This document shows positions 1-8,666 of a stretch of 64,000 nt of DNA, in pieces. This stretch comes from Chryseobacterium lathyri (GTDB lineage Bacteria > Bacteroidota > Bacteroidia > Flavobacteriales > Weeksellaceae), in the NCBI RefSeq assembly GCF_030812195.1, contig NZ_JAUSSF010000001.1, positions 1,488,001 through 1,552,000 of the forward strand, in the 5' to 3' direction. The notes under the pieces were generated by a model. It searched no databases. It saw only the letters and a program-made list of their open reading frames with translations, and was not told the DNA's origin. The stretch's first letter is position 1; every line of letters starts with the position of its first letter. The position numbers were made by a program, and so were the translations under genes.

Positions 1-1049
1 TTATCGTTCTCAGCAATTCCCAATGGAAAATAAGGCCACGGCAGGCTTGTATACTGAGGGTTCCCTCCTACTTCGCCCGTAACCAGCTTCAGAAGTGCAA
101 ATTTCTTTACATCCTTCACCAGCGCAGGATTGATCCTGATTCCGTAATTGAAAAAGAAATCCGTCATATTGATATCCACTGGGAAAGGCATTACCTTTTG
201 AGACCTTGGCAGCGTATCCATTTCAGCATTTACGGCATCGATCATCCAAAGCGTTTTACCTCCATTCATAATGAACTGGTCAAGGATCACTTTTTCATTA
301 TCTGTAAATGCTTTTCTCGGTTTTGCAATGACCAGGGCACTCATCTGTTTCAGCAAAGGAAGATCTTCCTGGGTAAGTTCTGTCTGGTTCTTGGGTATAA
401 CCGGTCCTGCATCGTAATTTTCCAGTGCCAGCTGCATAAAGCCATGGAACTCTTCAGGCCCTAGCTCGTCATGATTCACAAGAATTCCTACCTTTTTTCT
501 CTTATTGGCTGCAATATTCTTGATATTGGAAACAAGGCTGTATTCCAGACCTTCTATAGATCTTGTCAGCTGCTGATCAGCATCTATTCCAGCCTGCTGT
601 ACAACCAGCGGAATAGAAACTCCCCTTTTATCATATTTTATGACAGCATAAGGAAAAAGGGTAATCTGGGAAATCTTTCCGTCTTTAACATCCGGAAGGA
701 CAGAAGGCTGCATTCCCATCGCCATCAGCGTATCCTGGGACATTTTTGTTTTAATAGGATCAATAAATCTGAAATCGATCTTCGGATTGATCTTTCTGAA
801 CTCTTCCAGCATAAATCTGGTCTCGCTCTGAAGCTGTTTAAAGCTTGCCGGAAAATCACCCTCAAGATAAACATCTACCATAAGCGGCTTTTTCACCGAT
901 TCCAGCACCTTTACCGTATTATCTGAAAGTGTATATCTTTTTTCTTTGGTTAAATCTAATCTGATTCCTGAATACGTAAGCAGGATAACCAAAGGGACCA
1001 CTGCAATTAAGAAAATTCCTAACGGAGATTTAATATTGAACTTCTTCAT
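1..1049 (-). CDS. gldG: GldG, gliding-motility ABC transporter substrate-binding-like protein (C-terminus off window)
   Basis: The reading frame is open from the ATG at 1049 to the window edge, about 349 codons, so only the N-terminal part is present. It begins MKKFNIKSPLGIF, followed by one hydrophobic helix, which fits a membrane-anchored periplasmic protein. The following residues (LDLTKEKRYTLS, VYLEGDFPASF) match the GldG/ABC-type uncharacterised family that partners GldF. In Flavobacterium johnsoniae GldA, GldF and GldG form an ABC complex required for gliding, but some gliders lack it and its substrate is unknown. The start lies 4 bases after the gldF stop, so the two are one transcriptional unit. 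No gldA (ATPase) gene is in the window. Identification is from motif recall and gene order. Confidence 0.9.
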   Translation of the reverse strand, partial: MKKFNIKSPLGIFLIAVVPLVILLTYSGIRLDLTKEKRYTLSDNTVKVLESVKKPLMVDVYLEGDFPASFKQLQSETRFMLEEFRKINPKIDFRFIDPIKTKMSQDTLMAMGMQPSVLPDVKDGKISQITLFPYAVIKYDKRGVSIPLVVQQAGIDADQQLTRSIEGLEYSLVSNIKNIAANKRKKVGILVNHDELGPEEFHGFMQLALENYDAGPVIPKNQTELTQEDLPLLKQMSALVIAKPRKAFTDNEKVILDQFIMNGGKTLWMIDAVNAEMDTLPRSQKVMPFPVDINMTDFFFNYGIRINPALVKDVKKFALLKLVTGEVGGNPQYTSLPWPYFPLGIAEND

Positions 1050-1053
1050 AATG

Positions 1054-1782
1054 CTACTTCTTTTTAGTGATAAAATGGTTGGACAATAATAACGTAGCAC
1101 CAATGATCAGAATAAAATAAGCCACATCTTTAAGATCAATAAGGCCTCTGGTAAAACCAAGAAAATGCTGATAAAATCCTATATTCTGAAGGATGAAATC
1201 TGCACCGCCCAACAGTTTATAGCTTGCAAGCTGTTCTATTCCGAAATACATGATAAAGCACATAAAAACTCCTAAGAGATAGGCCATGATCTGGTTCTGA
1301 GAAAGTGAAGAAGCAAGAATTCCGACTCCAGAGAAAGCGGCAATTAAAACGATTAATCCAATATAGCTTCCGAAAGTCATTCCAAGGTCAATATTTCCTG
1401 CCGGAACCCCTAAAACGTATACGGTATAAAGATAAATCAGTGACGGAATAAGACATAAAACTCCAACAATCCACACCGAAAGGAATTTTCCTGCGACCAG
1501 GTCTGAAACTTTTAATGGCTGGGAAAACAGCCAGTTCAGCGTTCCCGTCTGCTGCTCTTCTGCAAAGGTTTTCATAGAAAGTGCAGGAATAATAAACATC
1601 AGCAGCCATGGAACCAGTACAAAATAGCTCTGCAGGGAGGCCATCCCGATGTCAAAAATATTAGAATCATTCTCGAAGAAAAACAGGAAAAGAGCGGTTA
1701 TGAGACTGAATGCAGCGATGATCACCCATGCGCTCCAGTTTCCAAAGTAACTCCAAAGTTCCTTCTTTAAAATTGCAATCAT
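1054..1782 (-). CDS. gldF: GldF, gliding-motility ABC transporter permease
   Basis: A 242-residue integral membrane protein with about six hydrophobic helices of the ABC-2 permease type. The open frame extends upstream to 1824, but the ATG at 1782 (MIAILKKELWSYFGN) is the better start because the family begins with this short amphipathic segment. A conserved ETW-like loop is seen around MKTFAEEQQTGTLNWLFSQP, typical of ABC-2 exporters. It lies directly upstream of gldG, separated by 4 bases. It is expected to form the membrane channel of the GldAFG transporter in the inner membrane. The ATPase GldA must be encoded elsewhere. Confidence 0.92.
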   Translation of the reverse strand: MIAILKKELWSYFGNWSAWVIIAAFSLITALFLFFFENDSNIFDIGMASLQSYFVLVPWLLMFIIPALSMKTFAEEQQTGTLNWLFSQPLKVSDLVAGKFLSVWIVGVLCLIPSLIYLYTVYVLGVPAGNIDLGMTFGSYIGLIVLIAAFSGVGILASSLSQNQIMAYLLGVFMCFIMYFGIEQLASYKLLGGADFILQNIGFYQHFLGFTRGLIDLKDVAYFILIIGATLLLSNHFITKKK

Positions 1783-1841
1783 AGTTTTTTTGTAAAATGT
1801 AAAAGCTAAAATGTATTCATTCATACATTCTGCTTAAACAA

Positions 1842-2393
1842 TTATTTGTTTTTTTTATTCTTATTAACGAGTTTAACGGTCATCATGATCAGAAATACAA
1901 GAACGAAAAATCCTGCAATTAATTGCCACCAGTACTCAATAACTGAAGATTTCAGGATTACTGTAAACACCACCAGGAACAGAATGAACGTTGCAATTTC
2001 ATTGGCCTGTCTCAGCTTGATATTAGGGGTTTCCATAGTCTCTCCGTTCAGTTCTTTCAGTTTCAGTACTTTTTTCCAGCACCAGTAATGATAAGCGGCA
2101 AGACCGATCAGGAAGGTCAGTTTCAAATGAAACCAAGGCATTTTCATCAGCCCGGTATTCAGAAAGATCATGACAATTCCACAGACTGCCATAATAATAC
2201 CTGCCGGAACGGTGATGATATTCCACAGCCTTCTGGCCATGAATGTGTACTGTTCTCTCAGGATCTTCTTTTTCTCTTCAGCAAACTCATCCGTATCCTT
2301 ATAGTAAACAAAAATTCTTACGAGATAAAAAATTCCCGCAAAATAGCTTACCATGAAGATAATATGCAGTGCTTTGATTATGGTATAAAGCAT
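1842..2393 (-). CDS. hemJ: HemJ-like membrane protein (protoporphyrinogen oxidase, CopD/UPF0093 family)
   Basis: A 183-residue protein with four to five transmembrane helices. The N-terminal LHIIFMVSYFAGIFYL and the later QYTFMARRLWNIITVPAG are the signature regions of HemJ, a haem-containing enzyme that oxidises protoporphyrinogen IX to protoporphyrin IX in the inner membrane. His10 is the position expected for a haem ligand. The length fits the family (about 140-190) with a short Lys/Asn-rich C-terminal tail. A perfect TAnnTTTG element lies 15 bases before the ATG. Annotation pipelines may label it CopD-like, but no copper genes are adjacent. Whether this organism uses HemJ for haem synthesis is inferred from family membership only. 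Confidence 0.82.
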   Translation of the reverse strand: MLYTIIKALHIIFMVSYFAGIFYLVRIFVYYKDTDEFAEEKKKILREQYTFMARRLWNIITVPAGIIMAVCGIVMIFLNTGLMKMPWFHLKLTFLIGLAAYHYWCWKKVLKLKELNGETMETPNIKLRQANEIATFILFLVVFTVILKSSVIEYWWQLIAGFFVLVFLIMMTVKLVNKNKKNK

Positions 2394-2408
2394 TTTTTAA
2401 AATAATGG

Positions 2409-2416
2409 CAAATATA
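2409..2416 (-). promoter_or_regulatory. -7 promoter element upstream of hemJ
   Basis: TATATTTG on the minus strand matches the Bacteroidota -7 consensus TAnnTTTG in all six fixed positions. It lies 15 bases from the hemJ ATG, which predicts a leader of about 10 nucleotides. No well-spaced -33 TTG was seen. Confidence 0.55.
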
Positions 2417-2456
2417 ATGTTAATAACAAAAATATTTGATAGAAATATTAATAAAA

Positions 2457-2563
2457 ATGCCTCGGCTTCACCCAGCATGACATGGCTTATACTAACTGTT
2501 TTAATTTTAATCTAAAATCAAACGTAATAATGAACATTGTCATGCTAAGCAAAGCCGAAGCAT
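2457..2563. repeat. REP-like imperfect palindrome, family TGTCAT, copy 1
   Basis: Two 26-base arms (2457-2482 and 2538-2563) are inverted repeats matching at 21 of 26 positions, with a 55-base spacer. All five differences are transitions. The outer end of each arm reads ATGC and the inner end reads TGTCATGCT. The element sits between the hemJ promoter and the kbl stop. Similar arms starting TGTCATT are found at 14.9 and 40.3 kb in this window. It codes for nothing. Confidence 0.75.
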
Positions 2564-2583
2564 CTATATCCTGAATTTTTTAG

Positions 2584-3780
2584 TTAAGAAATAACACCAA
2601 GCTCCTTTCCTACTTTTTCAAAAGCAGCAATCGCTTTATCAAGATGTGCTCTTGTGTGGGCAGCAGAAAGCTGTACCCTGATTCTTGCTTTTCCTTTCGG
2701 AACCACAGGATAGAAGAAACCGATTACGTAGATGCCTTCGTCCATCAGCTTTTCAGCCATTTTCTGGGCAAGAGGCGCATCGTATAGCATAACCGGGACA
2801 ATTGCAGCATCACCTTCCGGAATATCAAATCCTTTGGTAACCATCTCTTTTCTGAAATATTCTGCGTTTTCCATTACCTGATCACGAAGTGAAGTATCTT
2901 CAGAGATCATATCCAAAACTTTCAGTGCAGCTCCTACAATACCAGGCGCTAATGAATTCGAAAATAAATATGGACGTGAACGTTGTCTCAGCATATCGAT
3001 GATCTCTTTTTTACCGGAAGTAAATCCTCCAAGAGCTCCTCCCAAAGCTTTCCCCAGGGTAGAAGTAATAATGTCTACTCTTCCCATCACTTCATTGGCT
3101 TCATGAGTTCCGCGGCCGGTTTTCCCGATGAAACCTGTAGCATGGGAATCATCAACCATTACCAATGCGTTGTATTTATCAGCAAGATCACATACTCCTT
3201 TCAGGTCTGCTACAATACCGTCCATAGAGAAAACTCCGTCTGTAACGATGATTTTAAAACGGTGCTCTTTTTCGGAAGCAGCGATCAACTGTGCTTCCAG
3301 ATCAGCCATATTATTGTTTTTATAACGGTATCTTGCCGATTTACAAAGGCGTACCCCATCAATGATTGATGCATGGTTCAGTTCATCCGAAATAATAGCA
3401 TCTTCTTCAGTAAACAATGGTTCAAAAACACCACCGTTCGCATCAAAGCATGCTGCATACAGAATAGTATCTTCAAGCCCTAAGAAGTCTGCAATTTTCT
3501 TCTCCAGCTGTTTGTGGATATCCTGTGTTCCGCAGATAAAACGTACAGAAGACATTCCATAACCGTGAGATTCTATCATGTCCTGGGAAGCTTTCATTAC
3601 TTCCGGATTGTTTGATAAACCCAGGTAGTTATTCGCACAGAAGTTTAAAAGCTTCTTTCCGTTGGCTTCAATTTCTGCACTCTGCTGTGAAGTGATGATT
3701 CTTTCTCTTTTATAAAGACCATCATTTTCAATGTTTTGCAGCTCGTTCTGTAAATGCTGAAGATATTTTTCAGAGATCAT
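2584..3780 (-). CDS. kbl: Glycine C-acetyltransferase (2-amino-3-ketobutyrate CoA ligase)
   Basis: A 398-residue PLP enzyme of the alpha-oxoamine synthase family, the usual length. Lys244 in [10 protein letters not shown] is the expected Schiff-base lysine, and [10 protein letters not shown] at 210-219 holds the Asp and His that contact PLP. It condenses glycine and acetyl-CoA to 2-amino-3-ketobutyrate or runs in reverse in threonine breakdown. The related 8-amino-7-oxononanoate synthase is less likely because the N-terminus ([15 protein letters not shown]) and the length follow Kbl. Threonine dehydrogenase, its usual partner, is not in the window, so the gene stands alone. No TAnnTTTG promoter was found close upstream. 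Confidence 0.93.
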   Translation of the reverse strand: MISEKYLQHLQNELQNIENDGLYKRERIITSQQSAEIEANGKKLLNFCANNYLGLSNNPEVMKASQDMIESHGYGMSSVRFICGTQDIHKQLEKKIADFLGLEDTILYAACFDANGGVFEPLFTEEDAIISDELNHASIIDGVRLCKSARYRYKNNNMADLEAQLIAASEKEHRFKIIVTDGVFSMDGIVADLKGVCDLADKYNALVMVDDSHATGFIGKTGRGTHEANEVMGRVDIITSTLGKALGGALGGFTSGKKEIIDMLRQRSRPYLFSNSLAPGIVGAALKVLDMISEDTSLRDQVMENAEYFRKEMVTKGFDIPEGDAAIVPVMLYDAPLAQKMAEKLMDEGIYVIGFFYPVVPKGKARIRVQLSAAHTRAHLDKAIAAFEKVGKELGVIS

Positions 3781-3888
3781 TTTTAGTAATTTTTTAGATG
3801 TGCTAATTTAATAAAAAGGCGTTAAATATCAGCTTTTATAAGTTTAATTCTAAAAATAGGATTCATTTTCAGTTTTAACATAATTAGT

Positions 3889-3903
3889 CTACTAATTTAG
3901 TAG
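3889..3903. promoter_or_regulatory. Operator-like palindrome CTACTAA-T-TTAGTAG
   Basis: A perfect dyad with 7-base arms around one central base. It lies 10 bases upstream of the -7 element of the cupin-like gene, where a repressor would block RNA polymerase. It is also in the gap between the divergent kbl and cupin-like genes. No binding protein is known. Confidence 0.45.
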
Positions 3904-3912
3904 GATAATAAT

Positions 3913-3920
3913 TATATTTG
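3913..3920 (+). promoter_or_regulatory. -7 promoter element for the cupin-like gene
   Basis: TATATTTG matches TAnnTTTG exactly. The ATG at 3938 follows 17 bases after its end, predicting a leader of about 12 nucleotides. This supports the ATG at 3938 over the in-frame TTG at 3929. Confidence 0.6.
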
Positions 3921-3937
3921 TCTACAAATTGAGGAAT

Positions 3938-4816
3938 ATGAGATTGACTCCAATACAAAAAGTAAAGAAAATACGTTCCGGCAGCTTTATAAACAATCAC
4001 ATGAAGTCCCGTTTCCCTGTTATTATGGAGGATTTTATTGATCCTAAAAGTCCTGCTTTCAGGAAATGGAGCTATGAATACTTCAAGGAAATAGCCGGCG
4101 ACCACAAAGTCAATATTTATGGAAGCGAGCTGGAATCTCTGGATAAAGTGGCAAGCAGCCCAATCGGTCAGACTACATTTGCTGAATATCTTGATCTGAT
4201 CAGCAGCGCCCCTACAGAACACAGATTATTTTTATTTAATCTGCTTTCTATCAGGCCGGAACTTAAGGATGACATTCATTATAATGATGTTACAAACGGG
4301 AAAATATTGAAATGGCTTCCTTTTATGTTCTTCGGGGGTGAAGGTTCTGTTACCAGAAATCATATTGACATAGATATGTCCCATGTTTTTATTACCCAGT
4401 TTCATGGGATCAAAAGGATATGGCTTTTTCCATGGGAGCAGTCAGATCTCATGTACAAACTGCCTTATAACTTTCACAGCTTACCGAATATTAAAGATCC
4501 GGACTACAGAGAATTTCCGGCTCTGCTCTACCTGGACGGCTATGAAGCTGTATTAGAACCTGGTGAGACGCTCTATATTCCTTCCGGCTGGTGGCATTAT
4601 ATACAATATGAAACTGAAGGCTATTCTGTTTCTGTAAGAGCCCTCCCGTCCAGTCTTCTGGAAAAATGGCGCGGGTTCAAAAATATGGTCATAACAAGAA
4701 ATTTTGACAATATCATGCGAAAGCTCTTTAATGAAAAATGGTTCCAATACAAAGTAAAAATTGCCCGAAAAAGAGCAGCAACAGCGTCCAGAAAACAAAA
4801 AACCTTTCTAATCTGA
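3938..4816 (+). CDS. Cupin-like / JmjC-type (Cupin_8) putative 2-oxoglutarate-dependent hydroxylase
   Basis: A 292-residue soluble protein of the Cupin_8 (JmjC, FIH-like) family. The metal site is visible as His142-x-Asp144 in RNHIDIDMSHVF and the distal His220 in IPSGWWHYIQY, with the Lys in GIKRIWLFP a candidate 2-oxoglutarate contact. Family members hydroxylate proteins, nucleosides or small molecules, so the substrate cannot be named here. The start was placed at ATG 3938 rather than TTG 3929 because of the promoter spacing. The gene stands alone, is divergent from kbl, and has an operator-like dyad in its promoter. The C-terminus is very basic (KIARKRAATASRKQK), which may mean contact with nucleic acid or membrane. 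Confidence 0.75.
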   Translation: MRLTPIQKVKKIRSGSFINNHMKSRFPVIMEDFIDPKSPAFRKWSYEYFKEIAGDHKVNIYGSELESLDKVASSPIGQTTFAEYLDLISSAPTEHRLFLFNLLSIRPELKDDIHYNDVTNGKILKWLPFMFFGGEGSVTRNHIDIDMSHVFITQFHGIKRIWLFPWEQSDLMYKLPYNFHSLPNIKDPDYREFPALLYLDGYEAVLEPGETLYIPSGWWHYIQYETEGYSVSVRALPSSLLEKWRGFKNMVITRNFDNIMRKLFNEKWFQYKVKIARKRAATASRKQKTFLI

Positions 4817-4942
4817 AAGTCTTCAGTATCATTTAACCATTAAAATATGTAACAATGGAATTTATATACATAATATTATCCGCTGAACGTCCTCTGTATA
4901 TCTTTTATCCAATCTTTTAAATTGTTTCAAGTATAAAAGATA

Positions 4943-4964
4943 AAACCTTCATTGCTGAAGGTTT
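4943..4964. terminator. Hairpin terminator, convergent genes
   Basis: A perfect 9-base stem AAACCTTCA/TGAAGGTTT with a TTGC loop. It lies between the convergent cupin-like and M1 peptidase genes, and T-rich tracts occur on both strands, so it may serve both. Confidence 0.65.
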
Positions 4965-5028
4965 ATCGGACATTTAAAAAATTTTCTGTAAGCTCAGATT
5001 CATTTCCGTCAGTAACAGAAGAATGATG

Positions 5029-6951
5029 CTATTGCTTTAAAAACTTGATATTTTTTTCATTAATAGTAAAAATATAGGATCCCGGAACCAGTTCTGAGAT
5101 TCTAACTGCTTTTCCTGGCTGATATACATCTTTTCTGATCAGTTTCCCATCCATAGAATGAATGGAATACCCAACAGCCTTATCAATTCCTTTTATATAC
5201 AGCTCATTTTTCGCAGGATTTGGATAGAGCGCAAAATCTTCTTTCTCTACGGATGATACACTTAATGTATTGTCCTGAACCACCGTAGAGTTTTTCTCCA
5301 GAATCTGGTATTCATAATTAAATTCAACACTGGCCACAGGGAAAGAAATTGTTTCAAGGAAATACTGATTATCAGAAGTATGATTCAGCACAAAATAAGC
5401 AGTCTGTCCGCCGGTTCCGTTGACTTTGATTGGTAACGGCATTTCAAAATAGCTTACTGAAGGGCTGCTTTGGGTTTGGGAAACTTTAAAAAGAATCTGA
5501 TTTCCGGTCTGTTTCCATTTTGTCGTATAGGTCGGATAACCTTCACCATACAACCAGTCATTAAAAAATCCTGTAAAATCTTTTCCTGTAGACTGTAGCA
5601 ATGATGCATTAAAATCTGCAGTTCTCACATAATTATAAGCTAAAGCCGGTCTTGCATGATATTCTCTTATCGCCTGGTAAAAAGCTGTATCACCAAGGAT
5701 CCATTTGATCATTCTTAAAATATAAGCTCCTTTTGTATAACTGAGCCTGTTACTGAATATTCTGCTTACACTGGAAAGTCCGGAATCCGGAACGTAAGTA
5801 GAACCACCGGGAGCAGAAGTAATATTGTTAATCTCACCCAGCAGAAAGTTCTTGAACTCAGCATTGGTCATCAATAGTTTTTCATTCGCAAGAATAGCTC
5901 CAAAAGTAGCAAACCCTTCATTCAGCCAGATATCATTCCAGGCACCACAAGTCACCTTATCTCCAAACCACTGATGGGCAAGCTCGTGGGCAATAAGCCC
6001 TTTGCTCCAGCTTCCCATGGACGACATGGTCTGGTGTTCCATTCCTCCTCCATAGGTAAACTCCATATGTCCGTATTTTTCATTACGGAAAGGATAAGGC
6101 CCGAAATAGGTTTCGAAAGTATTCATGATCGTTTTTGTCCACTCAATATTAGACATACTTGTCGGATTCGCATTGGTAGACGGATAAACATAATTTACGA
6201 AAGGAAACGGCGGATTTCCCATGGTGTCATTCAGTTTAACGAAATTGGTAATGGAAAGGGCAATCAGGTACGCCGATGTGGGATAAGCTGTTCGCCAGAA
6301 AGTAAGTTTCTGACTTCCCGGAAGGACTGTTTCAGACATCAGTTTTCCATTGGCTGCAACGTTATACTGTGAAGGTGTGGTAATTTTGAAATCAAATTTT
6401 TCGATCTTATCATTAAGGCTTTGTTTTGTTGGAAACCAATCCTGCGCACCATAAGGCTCACTTAATGTACAGACAATAGGTGTTCCGCCCTGTGTAGTCG
6501 TTGTAAAAGCGTTCTGTGTAGCAGAAGGAGCACCGGAATAATGAATCGTTAACGAATCAAGGGTATTTGCCGGAATTGAAGCCGGAAAATCTATTTTCAC
6601 TTCTTTTGTCGGCAGCTGTTGGAAAGCAAGATTGCTTCCATGATACTGCACCTGAGAAACGACCAGGATATCCGACAGGTCAAAATAAATACTGCTCATA
6701 TTCTGATTAGGTTTGAAATGAGAGGTCACAGAACCTGAAATATTGTATACTGCAGGATCTAAAGTGACATTCATTCTCTGATACTGAAGGTCATAATTTA
6801 AAGTGTTGGGATTAATATTGTAGGCGGTCATTTTCTTTGCAAAAGCATTCATTTCTTTTGCGATGAGCCCTTTCATTTCGATATTTTGATCCTGGCCACA
6901 GAACAGCTGGGAAACCAGAAACCCCAGAATTAGAAGATAAAATTTTCTCAT
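5029..6951 (-). CDS. Secreted M1-family aminopeptidase with T9SS type A sorting domain
   Basis: A 640-residue protein with an N-terminal signal peptide (MRKFYLLILGFLVSQLFCG). The gluzincin site is complete: GGGMEH at 301-306, HELAHQWFGD at 322-331 and the third zinc ligand Glu345 in IWLNEGF. The last 70 residues contain LYPNPAKNELYIKG and end in a basic strand, the type A sorting signal of T9SS, so the enzyme should be released or anchored at the cell surface. It would trim N-terminal residues from peptides outside the cell. It is about 200 residues shorter than cytosolic PepN, as the C-terminal helical domain is absent and replaced by the sorting domain. It has its own promoter at 6974-6981. 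Confidence 0.92.
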   Translation of the reverse strand: MRKFYLLILGFLVSQLFCGQDQNIEMKGLIAKEMNAFAKKMTAYNINPNTLNYDLQYQRMNVTLDPAVYNISGSVTSHFKPNQNMSSIYFDLSDILVVSQVQYHGSNLAFQQLPTKEVKIDFPASIPANTLDSLTIHYSGAPSATQNAFTTTTQGGTPIVCTLSEPYGAQDWFPTKQSLNDKIEKFDFKITTPSQYNVAANGKLMSETVLPGSQKLTFWRTAYPTSAYLIALSITNFVKLNDTMGNPPFPFVNYVYPSTNANPTSMSNIEWTKTIMNTFETYFGPYPFRNEKYGHMEFTYGGGMEHQTMSSMGSWSKGLIAHELAHQWFGDKVTCGAWNDIWLNEGFATFGAILANEKLLMTNAEFKNFLLGEINNITSAPGGSTYVPDSGLSSVSRIFSNRLSYTKGAYILRMIKWILGDTAFYQAIREYHARPALAYNYVRTADFNASLLQSTGKDFTGFFNDWLYGEGYPTYTTKWKQTGNQILFKVSQTQSSPSVSYFEMPLPIKVNGTGGQTAYFVLNHTSDNQYFLETISFPVASVEFNYEYQILEKNSTVVQDNTLSVSSVEKEDFALYPNPAKNELYIKGIDKAVGYSIHSMDGKLIRKDVYQPGKAVRISELVPGSYIFTINEKNIKFLKQ

Positions 6952-6973
6952 ACTCAGAATATTAGATATTAAC

Positions 6974-6981
6974 CAAAGATA
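6974..6981 (-). promoter_or_regulatory. -7 promoter element for the M1 aminopeptidase
   Basis: TATCTTTG on the minus strand matches TAnnTTTG. It is 23 bases from the ATG and sits right against the T-tract of the dacB terminator. Confidence 0.6.
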
Positions 6982-6983
6982 AA

Positions 6984-7016
6984 AAAAACCTTCTAATCAT
7001 TGATTAAAAGGTTTTT
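6984..7016 (-). terminator. Terminator of dacB
   Basis: AAAAACCTT and AAGGTTTTT form a stem, followed on the minus strand by a run of eight T residues. It lies 21 bases after the dacB stop. Confidence 0.75.
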
Positions 7017-7036
7017 AGATTATTAAAATAATATCC

Positions 7037-8506
7037 TTAAAGATCGAGAGCCGGCTCAAGAATCTTTTCCATTCTTTTCTTTACCATATCTATAGATCCT
7101 GAATAATTGTTTACCATTAAAGAAAACACTAACGTTTTCCCAGAATTGGTTTTCAGGTAGCCGGCTAATGTTTTTACTTTATTCAAAGTCCCTGTTTTTG
7201 CAAAAACCTGCCCGTTTCCGGTACCGATGAACATTCTTTTCAGTGTTCCGGACTGTCCGCCTACCGGGAGTGAAGTGAAATAGGTTTTGTAATATTTCTC
7301 ATCCATTAAAGATGTTAAAAACTTCACCTGAGAAATCGGCGTTACATTATTGCTTCTTGAAAGTCCGCTTCCATCCATGTAATTCAGTCCCATCATATCA
7401 AAACTTTCCTCTTTCAGGTGGTTTGTTACTACCATTCTCCCGGACTCCGAGGTCTGGTCACCCATTTTCTGGAAGCCTACTGTTTTCAGTAAAGCTTCTG
7501 CCAGAGAGTTATCGCTGTGCTGGTTCGTATAGAATACAATATCACCTAATGTAGGAGATTTATAGGCCGAAACCAGTTTTCTGCTTTCCGGAACTGCATC
7601 CGTCATTCTAGGGGTTACTTTTCCGCTAATGCCAATTCCGCTCTTTACGAGTGTAGTTCTGAAAGTATTGGCAAGATAAGCCGGAGCATCGGGAAGTTTT
7701 GTCGTTAAAATACCATCTCCTTCATATTTATCTGCATATACCATCTGATTCGCATAAGGAGACATATAGAAATACTTTTTGTCAGACACCAATCCTGATT
7801 TTTTCATGATCAGCTTTTCGTTAGCAGGATTAATCTCGCGGGTAGTTCCTACAGGTAAGTAATAATTATTGTTTTCAAGCCATACAACATTTTCCGGAAG
7901 CCTTGTAATATTGCCTTTGAAAAGCGCTGTCTGGATGATAATATCACCGTTTACCTTTCTGATCCCTTCGCGGGAAAGTCCGCCTATGAAGTCTGAAATA
8001 ATATCCCTGTAAGACCATGCACCAGCTTTATTGGTTCCTAAAGAAGGATCGCCGCTGCCTATAAGATACAGATTTCCGTTTAGAACTCCATTTTCATCAA
8101 TAATCCCCGAATATTCCAACTGCGTCATCCAACGGTAGTTTTCGCCTAAAAGGCTCAATGCTGTTTCCGTGGTAAGCAGTTTTGTAGTAGAAGCCGGAAC
8201 TAAAGGAGTATTTTCATTGTATGAAGAAATTACCTTCTTCGTTTTAGGGTCATACACTACGAATCCCCAGTTGGCATTTTTCAGCACAGGATCCGTCATC
8301 ATTGTGTTTACATTAATATCTACAAGCTCTTTGGCCGACAGAATCGTTTTCTCGGCTATTGAGGTAACCGGAGAAGGAAGATTCAAAGTATTCTTTTGAT
8401 TATCGTATGCCTGAGAGTAAAGAACTGTAGAAACGGTAGATTGAGCAAGGAAAAACCCAGAAGCCAATACCGCCATGCCTGAAATATATTTTCTGTAATT
8501 TACCAT
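7037..8506 (-). CDS. dacB: D-alanyl-D-alanine carboxypeptidase/endopeptidase, PBP4 class (S13)
   Basis: A 489-residue exported penicillin-binding protein. The three active-site motifs are present and correctly ordered: Ser106-x-x-Lys109 (PASTTKL), Ser331-Asp-Asn333 and Lys437-Thr-Gly439. The long insert between the first two motifs is typical of the S13/PBP4 class. The N-terminus is a hydrophobic signal peptide. The enzyme acts in the periplasm, removing the terminal D-Ala or cutting peptide crosslinks in peptidoglycan. It is a single-gene unit with a strong terminator. A TACTTTTG promoter-like element at 8594-8601 would give a leader of about 85 bases. Confidence 0.92.
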   Translation of the reverse strand: MVNYRKYISGMAVLASGFFLAQSTVSTVLYSQAYDNQKNTLNLPSPVTSIAEKTILSAKELVDINVNTMMTDPVLKNANWGFVVYDPKTKKVISSYNENTPLVPASTTKLLTTETALSLLGENYRWMTQLEYSGIIDENGVLNGNLYLIGSGDPSLGTNKAGAWSYRDIISDFIGGLSREGIRKVNGDIIIQTALFKGNITRLPENVVWLENNNYYLPVGTTREINPANEKLIMKKSGLVSDKKYFYMSPYANQMVYADKYEGDGILTTKLPDAPAYLANTFRTTLVKSGIGISGKVTPRMTDAVPESRKLVSAYKSPTLGDIVFYTNQHSDNSLAEALLKTVGFQKMGDQTSESGRMVVTNHLKEESFDMMGLNYMDGSGLSRSNNVTPISQVKFLTSLMDEKYYKTYFTSLPVGGQSGTLKRMFIGTGNGQVFAKTGTLNKVKTLAGYLKTNSGKTLVFSLMVNNYSGSIDMVKKRMEKILEPALDL

Positions 8507-8666
8507 CTATCTTTTTTTGGTTCTATGGTTTGACACTTTAAAAAATGATAAGTTAAATCATCCGGTTAAAGGGCCAAACACTTAATCAACGACCAAAAGT
8601 AGAAATTATTGTGATAAAAAGGGTTACAGGGATCCTATAAAAGAGTGTAAAGTTTGTTAAAAATTG

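Noticed and set aside
198..926. Plus-strand open frames opposite gldG
   Set aside because: They are antisense shadows of gldG without domain or start support.
1842..2393. CopD copper-export protein
   Set aside because: Length, His10 motif and the MARRLW segment fit HemJ. No copper genes are adjacent.
3929..3937. Upstream TTG start of the cupin-like gene
   Set aside because: It lies at the predicted transcript start, and the ATG at 3938 fits better.
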